Assembly (NCBI GenBank): GCA_030592825.1
Contig: JAUVIG010000143.1
Span: 1 to 8,713, forward strand
From: Chlorobiota bacterium
GTDB lineage: Bacteria; Bacteroidota; Bacteroidia; Bacteroidales; JAADGE01
Length of the DNA stretch: 8,713 nucleotides
Direction of reading: 5' to 3'
The notes beneath the pieces are model-generated. The model was not told the DNA's origin. It did not search any database and saw only the letters and a program-made list of their open reading frames with translations. The number at the start of each line of letters is the position of its first letter. The first letter of the stretch is position 1. The position numbers and the translations under genes are program-made. Positions 1 to 5,733 of the stretch are shown one piece after another.

Positions 1-338
1 AAGTGAAGAACAGCGGTACAATATTTATTTATCAAGATAATATTGATATTCTTGAGGCTGTTTCAAGAGCCGGAGGAATTACTGAATATGGTAAAATGAG
101 TAATGTAACAGTTGTGAGGCAAGAGAAAGATAAACGTTTGGTCTATAAATTGGATTTATCAAAAAGAGAGTTGCTAAGTTCAAATAAATTTTATTTATAT
201 CCTGATGATATTATAATTGTTGAGCCCATGAAAGCAAAGATTGCACAAATGAATTTAAGAGATTATTTTTTCTTCTTTTCAGCAATATCTTCAGCTTTAT
301 CTACAACAATTATTATTATTAGTTTAGTTGGTAATTAA
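1..338 (+). CDS. Polysaccharide export outer-membrane protein, Wza-like, 3' end only
   Basis: This is the C-terminal part, about 111 residues, of a polysaccharide export protein; the reading frame is open to the left edge, so the true start lies outside. The visible part holds an SLBB-type segment (ILEAVSRAGGITEYGKMSNV, roughly residues 17-36 of the fragment), the conserved ending FYLYPDDIIIVEPMKAK, and a C-terminal hydrophobic stretch that could be a membrane anchor or the outer-membrane-spanning helix. Family knowledge: Wza-type proteins form the outer-membrane channel through which capsule or exopolysaccharide leaves the cell and dock with a Wzc co-polymerase. The next gene is exactly such a Wzc-like protein, which supports the call. 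The 93-nt gap to it has no clear terminator. The V at the left edge is an internal residue, not a start. Family confidence is high; the exact polysaccharide is unknown. Confidence 0.88.
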   Translation, partial: VKNSGTIFIYQDNIDILEAVSRAGGITEYGKMSNVTVVRQEKDKRLVYKLDLSKRELLSSNKFYLYPDDIIIVEPMKAKIAQMNLRDYFFFFSAISSALSTTIIIISLVGN

Positions 339-431
339 TACCTTAAATGAACTTTAATTGACCGGTACTTCTTTTTGCTCATAAATAAATAATTCAGCTA
401 ATAAAAATGTTTAAGATTCTTGCAAAATAAT

Positions 432-2834
432 ATGGATGAAATAAAAAACAATCAAGAGAATTCTTCTCAAGGTATAGAATTGAAAAAATATCTTTTTAAA
501 GCTGTATCATACTGGTATTTATTTGTTTTTTTCATTGTTGCTGCATTTTTCTTTGCAAAATGGGTTAATACGCATGCTATTCCTACATACGGATTACATG
601 CAACAGTTATGCTTATGGATGAAAGTAATGAAGAAGAAGTTGCCGGAGGATTAACTTTGTTCAGTAAACGTAAAAATTTAAACACTCAAATGGGAATTTT
701 AAAATCATATTCTTTAACTGAAGAAACCGTTACAGAATTAGAGTTTGGAGTTTCATATTTCAGAGATGAGAAATTCAGAAAAAATTATGAGATATATAAA
801 AAAGCACCATTTATCGTAAATTTTGATACAACTTATGATCAATATATCGGATTGCCTGTTTATGTTACATTTAAGAATGAGAACGAAGTACAAATTTCAA
901 TTGAGAAGTTTGAAATTGAAAAAACAATAAAAATAGGAGAACAATTTGTCTGTAACAACTTTAGTTTTAATATCATAAAAAGAGACAGTTTGCCTTTTAA
1001 TAATAATATACCGAGGAATAAGTATTTTTTTCAAAAAAACAGTATTAATAATATTGTACGAAGTTATTTAGGACGACTTGAGATTGAAGTAAGCCCTGAA
1101 AAAAGTTCGATACTTTGGCTTTGGTTAGTAGGAACAGTTCCTCAAAAAGATGCTGATTATTTGAATAAATTAATTGAAATATATATAAGGAACGGTTTAG
1201 TTGAAAAGAATAAAAAAGCTGCCGGCATTATTAAATTTATTGATCAACAACTTGAAGGAGTTTCAGATTCTCTTCAAAAAACTGAAAGTAATCTGCAAAT
1301 ATTTAAACAAAAAACCCGTACGCTTGATATAAGTAATGAAGGGATGTTGTTGTTAACAAGATTAACAGAATTCCAAAAGGATCTTGTGGGACAAAAAAGA
1401 AAATTAACATATTATCAATATTTGCATGATCAATTAATTTCAAATAAAACAGTTGTTTCATTAACTGCACCAACTGTAATGGAGATAAATGATCCGGTTT
1501 TATTAGGATATTTAGAAAAATTATCTGAATATACAACTGAAAGAGATATTCTTGACTTCAGTGTAAGAAGTGATATTCCAATTTCGAAAAAGTTAGATAT
1601 GCAAATACAAAAGATACAAGATCAGATATTTGTACATGCCAAAAAAAATATTGAAGTTACTGAAAATGAGATTAATAACATAAAAGCAAATATAAACATT
1701 GTAAACCGTGACATTAATAAACTTCCGGTGTCAGAAAGACAAATTATTAATATTGAAAGGAAATTTAATATTAATGATGAATTATACACCCATCTGTTAA
1801 AAAGAAGAATGGAAGCCGCTATTACTCAAGCATCAAATAAAGCAGATACAAAAATGCTTGATATGGCAAGATCTGAAACAGCCGTAAAAAAATCCCCTGA
1901 TACTTCCGGAAATACTAAAAAAGGAATTCTTTTCGGAATACTTATTCCAATATTGATAATAGTAGCCGGAGAATTCTTTAATAATAAGATTAATGATAAA
2001 AGTGATATTGAAAGCAGAACTTCAATTTCTATTTACGGAACAGTAGGAAGAAACAAACATAACAATAATCTTCCTGTTGTTGCCTTTCCAAAGTCTCCCA
2101 TTTCGGAATCTTTCAGGGCTATACGAACAAATTTACAATATGTTTTAAAAAGTAAGAATAATAAAATTATTGTTGTTACTTCATCAATCAGCGGTGAAGG
2201 AAAATCATTTATTTCTTCAAATATTGCAGCAGTTTTAGCTATTTCTGATAAAAAAACTTTACTGGTAGGTTTAGATCTCAGAAAACCAAAGTTACAAATT
2301 GATTTTAAATATAATAATGAATTCGGTTTAAGCTCATATCTCGTTGAGCATTCCGAATATGAGCAAGTTGTACAAGAAACTGCGATTCAAAATTTATATG
2401 TAGCCTTATCGGGGCAGGTACCTCCGAATCCTGCAGAGCTTATTGAGTCTGAAAGGATGAAAGAATTTTTTGCAAAAGCTGCGGAAGATTTTGATTATAT
2501 TGTTATTGATACACCTCCGATTGCTGTAGTAACAGATGCTCTTTTATTAGCTGAAACAGCAGATTCTTTTCTTTTTATTATGAGACAAGGATATTCTTCA
2601 AAGAATGTAATAAAACTGATAAATGATGTAAAAAAAGACAATGATTTAAGTAACATAGGAATCATCTTAAACGAAGTTCAAATTAAAAGAGGTTATGGTT
2701 ACAGTCACGGCTACGGCTATGGCTATGGTTACGGCTACGGGCAGGGATATTATGATGATTTTGATCAATCGAAAATTTCAAAATTTCAAAAAATTATTAA
2801 TATTTTCAAAAAAAACAAGAATGAAAAAATTTGA
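432..2834 (+). CDS. Wzc-like polysaccharide co-polymerase with C-terminal BY-type tyrosine kinase domain
   Basis: An 800-residue inner-membrane protein that should control chain length and export of an exopolysaccharide together with the Wza-like protein upstream. Seen: first membrane helix about residues 27-45, a Wzz-like periplasmic region with a coiled-coil stretch near 265-300, second membrane helix about 498-516, then a cytoplasmic ATPase/kinase domain. The kinase has Walker A SGEGKS (587-592), a Walker A' block LLVGLDLRKP with Asp615, and Walker B YIVIDTPP (689-696, Asp693). The C-terminus has a Gly-Tyr cluster of nine tyrosines, the usual site of autophosphorylation in this family. Known: phosphorylation of the tail cycles the octameric co-polymerase between states. 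I chose the ATG at 432; a TTG four codons upstream (420) is possible but less likely. Length is somewhat above the about 720 residues of E. coli Wzc. Odd: the first Asp of Walker A' is Gly613. It overlaps the next gene by 14 nt. Confidence 0.95.
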   Translation: MDEIKNNQENSSQGIELKKYLFKAVSYWYLFVFFIVAAFFFAKWVNTHAIPTYGLHATVMLMDESNEEEVAGGLTLFSKRKNLNTQMGILKSYSLTEETVTELEFGVSYFRDEKFRKNYEIYKKAPFIVNFDTTYDQYIGLPVYVTFKNENEVQISIEKFEIEKTIKIGEQFVCNNFSFNIIKRDSLPFNNNIPRNKYFFQKNSINNIVRSYLGRLEIEVSPEKSSILWLWLVGTVPQKDADYLNKLIEIYIRNGLVEKNKKAAGIIKFIDQQLEGVSDSLQKTESNLQIFKQKTRTLDISNEGMLLLTRLTEFQKDLVGQKRKLTYYQYLHDQLISNKTVVSLTAPTVMEINDPVLLGYLEKLSEYTTERDILDFSVRSDIPISKKLDMQIQKIQDQIFVHAKKNIEVTENEINNIKANINIVNRDINKLPVSERQIINIERKFNINDELYTHLLKRRMEAAITQASNKADTKMLDMARSETAVKKSPDTSGNTKKGILFGILIPILIIVAGEFFNNKINDKSDIESRTSISIYGTVGRNKHNNNLPVVAFPKSPISESFRAIRTNLQYVLKSKNNKIIVVTSSISGEGKSFISSNIAAVLAISDKKTLLVGLDLRKPKLQIDFKYNNEFGLSSYLVEHSEYEQVVQETAIQNLYVALSGQVPPNPAELIESERMKEFFAKAAEDFDYIVIDTPPIAVVTDALLLAETADSFLFIMRQGYSSKNVIKLINDVKKDNDLSNIGIILNEVQIKRGYGYSHGYGYGYGYGYGQGYYDDFDQSKISKFQKIINIFKKNKNEKI
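2691..2753 (+). repeat. In-frame hexanucleotide repeat encoding the kinase tyrosine tail
   Basis: A degenerate run of six-base units of form GGYTAY (ggttat, ggttac, then after one agtcac unit ggctac, ggctat, ggctat, ggttac, ggctac), followed by gggcag, ggatat and tat. It encodes alternating Gly-Tyr and ends in Tyr-Tyr, giving nine tyrosines. The tract is markedly more GC-rich than its surroundings. Gain or loss of a unit would keep the frame and change the tyrosine number. Confidence 0.85.
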
Positions 2835-4005
2835 TCCGGCAACAGAATTAAGTAAATTAGAACAATTTGGTGAATTCGGAGGTGTGAATCCTTCAATTAC
2901 CGATTCTGCCACTTATACGTTTTTAGGGGCTGAAACAATGGTTGATACATTTCACGGTGAAGCTGAAGGTTGTTTTTTGTATTCAAGACATTGGAATCCA
3001 ACCAATAAATATTTATCAGATGCTTTGGCTGCAATGGAAGGAACTGAAGCCGGCTGGGTAACCGGTTCGGGAATGGGAGCGATTACTTCTGCCATTCTGC
3101 AACTTTGTAATTCAGGAGATCATATAGTTTCTTCAGTTACTACATACGGAGGAACCTATGCATTTTTTAAAAATTATCTTCCAAAATTCAATATTGATGT
3201 AAGTTTTGTTATTCCTACTGATTTGGAAGCAATAAAAAAAGCTGTTCGTCCGAATACAAAAGTAATTTATACTGAAACTATATCCAATCCTTTACTGCAA
3301 ATTTCAAATCTTCCTGAAATTGCAAAAATTTCAAAAAGCTGTGGTGCAAAATTAGTTGTTGATAATACATTCTCACCAATGATGATTTCACCATATAAAT
3401 TAGGAGCAGATGTAGTGGTGTATAGTATGACCAAATTCATAAACGGAAAAAATGATTGCGTTGCCGGAGCAATTTGCTCTGATCAAGAATATATCAATTC
3501 TTTGATAGATGTAAATTCAGGTACGGCAATGTTATTAGGTCCTGTATTAGATCCGTTAAGATCATCAAGCATTCTTAAAAACCTTTATACATTGCATATC
3601 AGAATGAAACAACACAGTAAGAATGCTTTATATCTCGCTGAAAAGTTCAGTGAAATTGGTATAAAACCGATTTATCCCGGTTTAAAATCAAATCCCGGGT
3701 ATAAGCTGCTTACGTCATTAATGAATGAAGAGTATGGCTATGGAGGTCTTATAGCAATTGATATGAAAACCAAAGAGAAAGCGTATGAATTCATGGAAAA
3801 GATGCAAGAAAGAGGAGTCGGTTATCTTGCTGTTAGCTTAGGATACTACAAAACATTGTTCAGTAACTCCGGCAGCAGTACTTCTTCTGAAGTTCCCGAA
3901 GATGTACAAAGAGAAATGGGAATGTCTCCCGGATTAGTAAGATTTTCTGTAGGTTTAGATAATGATATTGAGAGAACTTATAAATTGATAAAAGAGTGTT
4001 TTTAG
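2821..4005 (+). CDS. PLP-dependent Cys/Met-metabolism enzyme (cystathionine gamma-synthase / methionine gamma-lyase family)
   Basis: A 394-residue fold-type I PLP enzyme, the usual length for the family, probably cytosolic. Seen: YSRHWNPT at 54-61 (the family's YSRxxNPT block), a phosphate-binding GSGMGA at 82-87, Tyr109 in VTTYGGTYAF (the tyrosine that stacks on PLP), Asp181 in VVDNTF (binds the pyridine nitrogen), Lys205 in YSMTKFINGKND (Schiff-base lysine), and Arg374 in LVRFSVGLD (substrate carboxylate). Known: members catalyse gamma-replacement (cystathionine synthesis) or beta/gamma-elimination of sulfur amino acids. Which one cannot be settled here; the Cys typical of methionine gamma-lyase after Tyr-Gly is Gly111, arguing against a classical MGL. 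The frame is open further upstream, but the ATG at 2821 starts a normal N-terminus, whereas the upstream part translates the kinase repeat out of frame. It overlaps the kinase gene by 14 nt, suggesting co-translation. Confidence 0.9.
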   Translation: MKKFDPATELSKLEQFGEFGGVNPSITDSATYTFLGAETMVDTFHGEAEGCFLYSRHWNPTNKYLSDALAAMEGTEAGWVTGSGMGAITSAILQLCNSGDHIVSSVTTYGGTYAFFKNYLPKFNIDVSFVIPTDLEAIKKAVRPNTKVIYTETISNPLLQISNLPEIAKISKSCGAKLVVDNTFSPMMISPYKLGADVVVYSMTKFINGKNDCVAGAICSDQEYINSLIDVNSGTAMLLGPVLDPLRSSSILKNLYTLHIRMKQHSKNALYLAEKFSEIGIKPIYPGLKSNPGYKLLTSLMNEEYGYGGLIAIDMKTKEKAYEFMEKMQERGVGYLAVSLGYYKTLFSNSGSSTSSEVPEDVQREMGMSPGLVRFSVGLDNDIERTYKLIKECF

Positions 4006-4021
4006 TGGCTAAAAAATATTT

Positions 4022-4050
4022 TTTGGAGTGGACTCAACTTTTAAATTTTG
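4022..4050 (+). promoter_or_regulatory. Weak candidate promoter for the beta-barrel gene
   Basis: TTTG at 4022-4025 and AAATTTTG at 4043-4050, seven of eight matches to the Bacteroidota -7 box TAnnTTTG, separated by 17 nt. Transcription would begin close to 4057, shortly before the ATC at 4065. In such AT-rich DNA a match like this can arise by chance. Confidence 0.25.
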
Positions 4051-4088
4051 AACTTAAAAATAACATCAAAAAAAAAATTATCACAATT

Positions 4089-4769
4089 ATGTTTGCATTA
4101 CTGATTAGTTTTGCAGCATTTTCTCAAGAAGACGGAGAGAAAAAATTTGGTGCTGATAAAACACATTTTGTTCACCCATATTTAAGTTTGGGGTTTATGA
4201 CTCCTCCTACAGAAGGTGAAGGAGCTGATATCTTATACGGAAAATCACATATTATTACCTATGGTGTGAGATATAAGTTTAAATTAGCTGATTTCTTTGC
4301 TCTCGGGGCAGGTATAAATTATACATACCAAGCTTGGCATATGGATCAGGTTGATACCAAGATAATTCCGACATCAGTTTTATATGATAAAGAAAAGATA
4401 TTATCTAATAATCTCGGCGGAGATCTTTTCTTAAGGATAAATATCGGGAAAAGAACTAATACAATCGGAAATTATATTGATCTTGGAGGCTATGGTGAAT
4501 GGGCATACAGTACTTCCAAAAAAACCACCGATTATTTTGATAATCCCAATATAGTTACAAGGTCTGAATATGCTACTGTTACATACAAACATTTAAATTA
4601 TATGAAAGAGTTCAATTACGGACTTGAAACCAGAATTGCTTACGGCAGATATGTTATTTTCGGTAAATACAGAATATCTGACTTATTCACTCAAGATTTT
4701 AAAGATGTTGCAGGATCAACTGAACTTCCAAGATTAGTAGTCGGAATAGAGGTGGGGTTTCATAAATAA
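4089..4769 (+). CDS. Putative outer-membrane beta-barrel protein, function unknown
   Basis: A secreted protein of about 226-234 residues. Seen: a hydrophobic signal sequence MFALLISFAAFSQ with likely cleavage before or after the Gln, then alternating polar/hydrophobic strands rich in aromatic residues and glycine (for example IITYGVRYKFKLADFFALGAGINYTY), and a final strand PRLVVGIEVGFHK typical of small outer-membrane barrels. No specific family is recognised. The start is uncertain: the ATG given here leaves no basic n-region, while the in-frame codons just before it read IKKKIITI, so a start at the ATC at 4065 would give a textbook signal peptide. GTG at 3996 and TTG at 4023 are also in frame but give odd N-termini. 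It lies downstream of the PLP enzyme gene on the same strand and faces the toxin gene. The link to the polysaccharide genes is unproven. Confidence 0.75.
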   Translation: MFALLISFAAFSQEDGEKKFGADKTHFVHPYLSLGFMTPPTEGEGADILYGKSHIITYGVRYKFKLADFFALGAGINYTYQAWHMDQVDTKIIPTSVLYDKEKILSNNLGGDLFLRINIGKRTNTIGNYIDLGGYGEWAYSTSKKTTDYFDNPNIVTRSEYATVTYKHLNYMKEFNYGLETRIAYGRYVIFGKYRISDLFTQDFKDVAGSTELPRLVVGIEVGFHK

Positions 4770-4775
4770 CTTAAA

Positions 4776-4853
4776 TACTACATTTGTCCGGTTTGTCAAT
4801 CTGAAAATCCTGTCGGAGAGTGAAAATGTAAGCATTGTTATTATGTTATAATA
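4776..4853 (+). pseudogene. Remnant of a two-knuckle zinc-ribbon gene
   Basis: Frame 4776-4853 reads YYICPVCQSENPVGE, then TGA at 4821-4823, then KCKHCYYVII. The two CxxC knuckles (CPVC and CKHC), 14 codons apart, and the ENPxGE-stop-KC context look like a rubredoxin-like or zinc-ribbon finger in which a TGG (Trp) codon became TGA. No start codon precedes it and nothing recognisable follows it, so it is probably a decayed fragment. The frame is the same as that of the barrel gene ending at 4769, which may be coincidence. The segment is short and the call rests on pattern alone. Confidence 0.42.
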
Positions 4854-4889
4854 GCTTTGTGTGGTGGGGTTTGGGCGAGTTGGAGGCGA

Positions 4890-5189
4890 TTATATTCTAT
4901 TTTTCCATTCTTTAGGGTCTTTATATGTATTAATAACACCAAGCAAAACAATTTTTTTCTTTTTTTCATTGACTATATAATGCAACATATAGGGGAATTT
5001 TTTGACAGATAAACAGCGAACATTTTCATATCGGACTTGAAAATACGGATTACTGCGAATAACCTCATATCCTTTTTTAACAGCACTGTGAAATCTTTTA
5101 CCTAATCCTTTTTGTCTTGAATCATACCGGTTAATTCCGGGCTGAATATCCTGATGAGCCTCTTTTTTTATCTCTAAACTGTACTTCAT
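4890..5189 (-). CDS. Type II toxin of the ParE/RelE superfamily
   Basis: A 99-residue basic protein with the layout of ParE/RelE toxins: N-terminal strand YSLEIKKEAHQDI, two helices with the common QKGLGKRF (26-33) and AVKKGYEVIRSNP blocks, then strands QVRYENVRCLSVKKFPYMLHYIV (51-73), and a C-terminal IVLLGVINTYKDPKEW. Known: toxins of this superfamily inhibit DNA gyrase (ParE) or cut mRNA on the ribosome (RelE); the subgroup with PYxQVRYxxVRC is usually annotated as ParE or plasmid stabilisation protein. The start overlaps the antitoxin stop by one base (TAATG), so it is translationally coupled to it. The family's usual H-T-S-R-x-P ending reads N-T-Y-K-D-P here, so activity may be altered. 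Confident on the family, not on the target. Confidence 0.88.
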   Translation of the reverse strand: MKYSLEIKKEAHQDIQPGINRYDSRQKGLGKRFHSAVKKGYEVIRSNPYFQVRYENVRCLSVKKFPYMLHYIVNEKKKKIVLLGVINTYKDPKEWKNRI

Positions 5190-5416
5190 TATTCAAAATT
5201 AAAATCATCTTTTACTTCATCCCAATCAAGTACATCATCCGGATTTTCGTTGTAATCTTTTAAGCGTTCTAAAATTATTTCTTTATGCCAATCCGGTATA
5301 GCGTCTATATCACTCTCTAAATCAGTATATTTTGTTTTAAGTTTTTCCCAATCTGTAATCGGAATATAAATACCGGTTGTCTCTCCGGCAGCGTTTGAAA
5401 TATATTGTAAGTTCAT
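5189..5416 (-). CDS. Antitoxin of the ParE/RelE-type module
   Basis: A 75-residue acidic protein directly upstream of the toxin gene and overlapping it by one base, the standard antitoxin-first order. Seen: an N-terminal strand region with GETTGIYIPITDWEKLKTKY (11-30), which resembles the beta-strand part of Phd/YefM-like antitoxins, and a C-terminal helical segment KEIILERLKDYNENPDDVLD plus WDEVKDDF, similar to the addiction-module antitoxins that carry ERLxxYxxNPDxxxxWxEVK. Acidic residues dominate the tail, as expected for the part that wraps the basic toxin. Known: such antitoxins neutralise the toxin and usually repress their own promoter; a good promoter lies about 50 nt upstream. The DNA-binding part cannot be assigned with certainty. 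The ATG at 5416 is the only sensible start. Confidence 0.82.
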   Translation of the reverse strand: MNLQYISNAAGETTGIYIPITDWEKLKTKYTDLESDIDAIPDWHKEIILERLKDYNENPDDVLDWDEVKDDFNFE

Positions 5417-5467
5417 TGTTTCTGTTTTAAATTGCTAATTGCTGTTATTATTCTCTATATTATACGG

Positions 5468-5499
5468 CAAATATAAGCAAAACTCACGACTTTATCAAA
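5468..5499 (-). promoter_or_regulatory. Promoter of the toxin-antitoxin operon
   Basis: Read on the - strand: TTTG (5499-5496), a 20-nt spacer, then TATATTTG (5475-5468), a perfect match to the Bacteroidota -7 box TAnnTTTG with a -33 TTTG. Transcription should start near 5462, giving a leader of about 45 nt before the antitoxin ATG at 5416. Confidence 0.65.
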
Positions 5500-5569
5500 T
5501 AAGATAATGAAAGTACGCTTAAAAAGGGAGTTTTATATTTGGTGTGCCAATTTCAAATAATTTTTAATA

Positions 5570-5577
5570 TACATTTG
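5570..5577 (+). promoter_or_regulatory. Candidate -7 box for the receptor gene
   Basis: TACATTTG matches TAnnTTTG exactly, but no TTTG lies at the usual 17-23 nt upstream (nearest TTTG ends at 5541). It sits inside a palindrome ATACA-tt-TGTAT (5569-5580) that could be an operator. It would give a leader of about 150 nt. The other exact box, at 5534-5541, is equally unsupported. Confidence 0.25.
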
Positions 5578-5671
5578 TATCTAAATTTATGTATACCGAA
5601 AGTTTTCGGCACTTTCACTCTTAATAATTTCATTAGTATCAGATTCAGCAAAAAATTCAAATTTCATTATA

Positions 5672-5710
5672 GATTTTAGTTATATTGCCTAAAATCAAAT
5701 GATATAACTA
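5672..5710 (+). promoter_or_regulatory. Two overlapping inverted repeats upstream of the receptor
   Basis: Repeat A: GATTTTAG (5672-5679) with CTAAAATC (5689-5696), 8 perfect base pairs, 9-nt loop. Repeat B: TAGTTATAT (5677-5685) with ATATAACTA (5702-5710), 9 perfect base pairs, extendable by two G-U pairs. They share bases 5677-5679 and interleave, so as RNA only one can form at a time. They end 24 nt before the receptor ATG. They may be operators or leader RNA structure; which is not decided by the sequence. Confidence 0.4.
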
Positions 5711-5733
5711 TTTTTACGGATTCAATAAAAAAT

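Larger units (their letters stand above)
5417..5733. other. Divergent intergenic region between antitoxin and TonB-dependent receptor
   Basis: This 317-nt AT-rich stretch has no credible gene. It contains the antitoxin promoter (5468-5499), + strand -7-like boxes TATATTTG (5534-5541) and TACATTTG (5570-5577) without good -33 partners, small palindromes at 5569-5580 and 5596-5616, and two overlapping inverted repeats at 5672-5710 just before the receptor. No Shine-Dalgarno sequence precedes the receptor start at 5734; the last bases are A-rich, as is usual in Bacteroidota. Confidence 0.7.

Noticed and set aside
420..431. TTG start four codons upstream of the kinase ATG
   Set aside because: TTG is rarer and adds only MQNN; the ATG at 432 is preferred, although the choice is not proven.
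467..685. Antisense open frame in the kinase gene, and similar ones at 1303-1536 and 5958-6161
   Set aside because: Opposite strand of well-supported genes; composition reflects AT-rich antisense codons, not protein.
2695..2820. Upstream extension of the PLP enzyme frame starting at an ATG at 2695
   Set aside because: It translates the hexanucleotide repeat of the kinase gene out of frame (Met-Val-Thr/Ala repeats); the family N-terminus begins naturally at the ATG at 2821.
4839..4853. Hairpin TATTAT-gtt-ATAATA as a terminator for the barrel gene
   Set aside because: All A/T stem of 6 bp without a T-tract; expected by chance in this composition.
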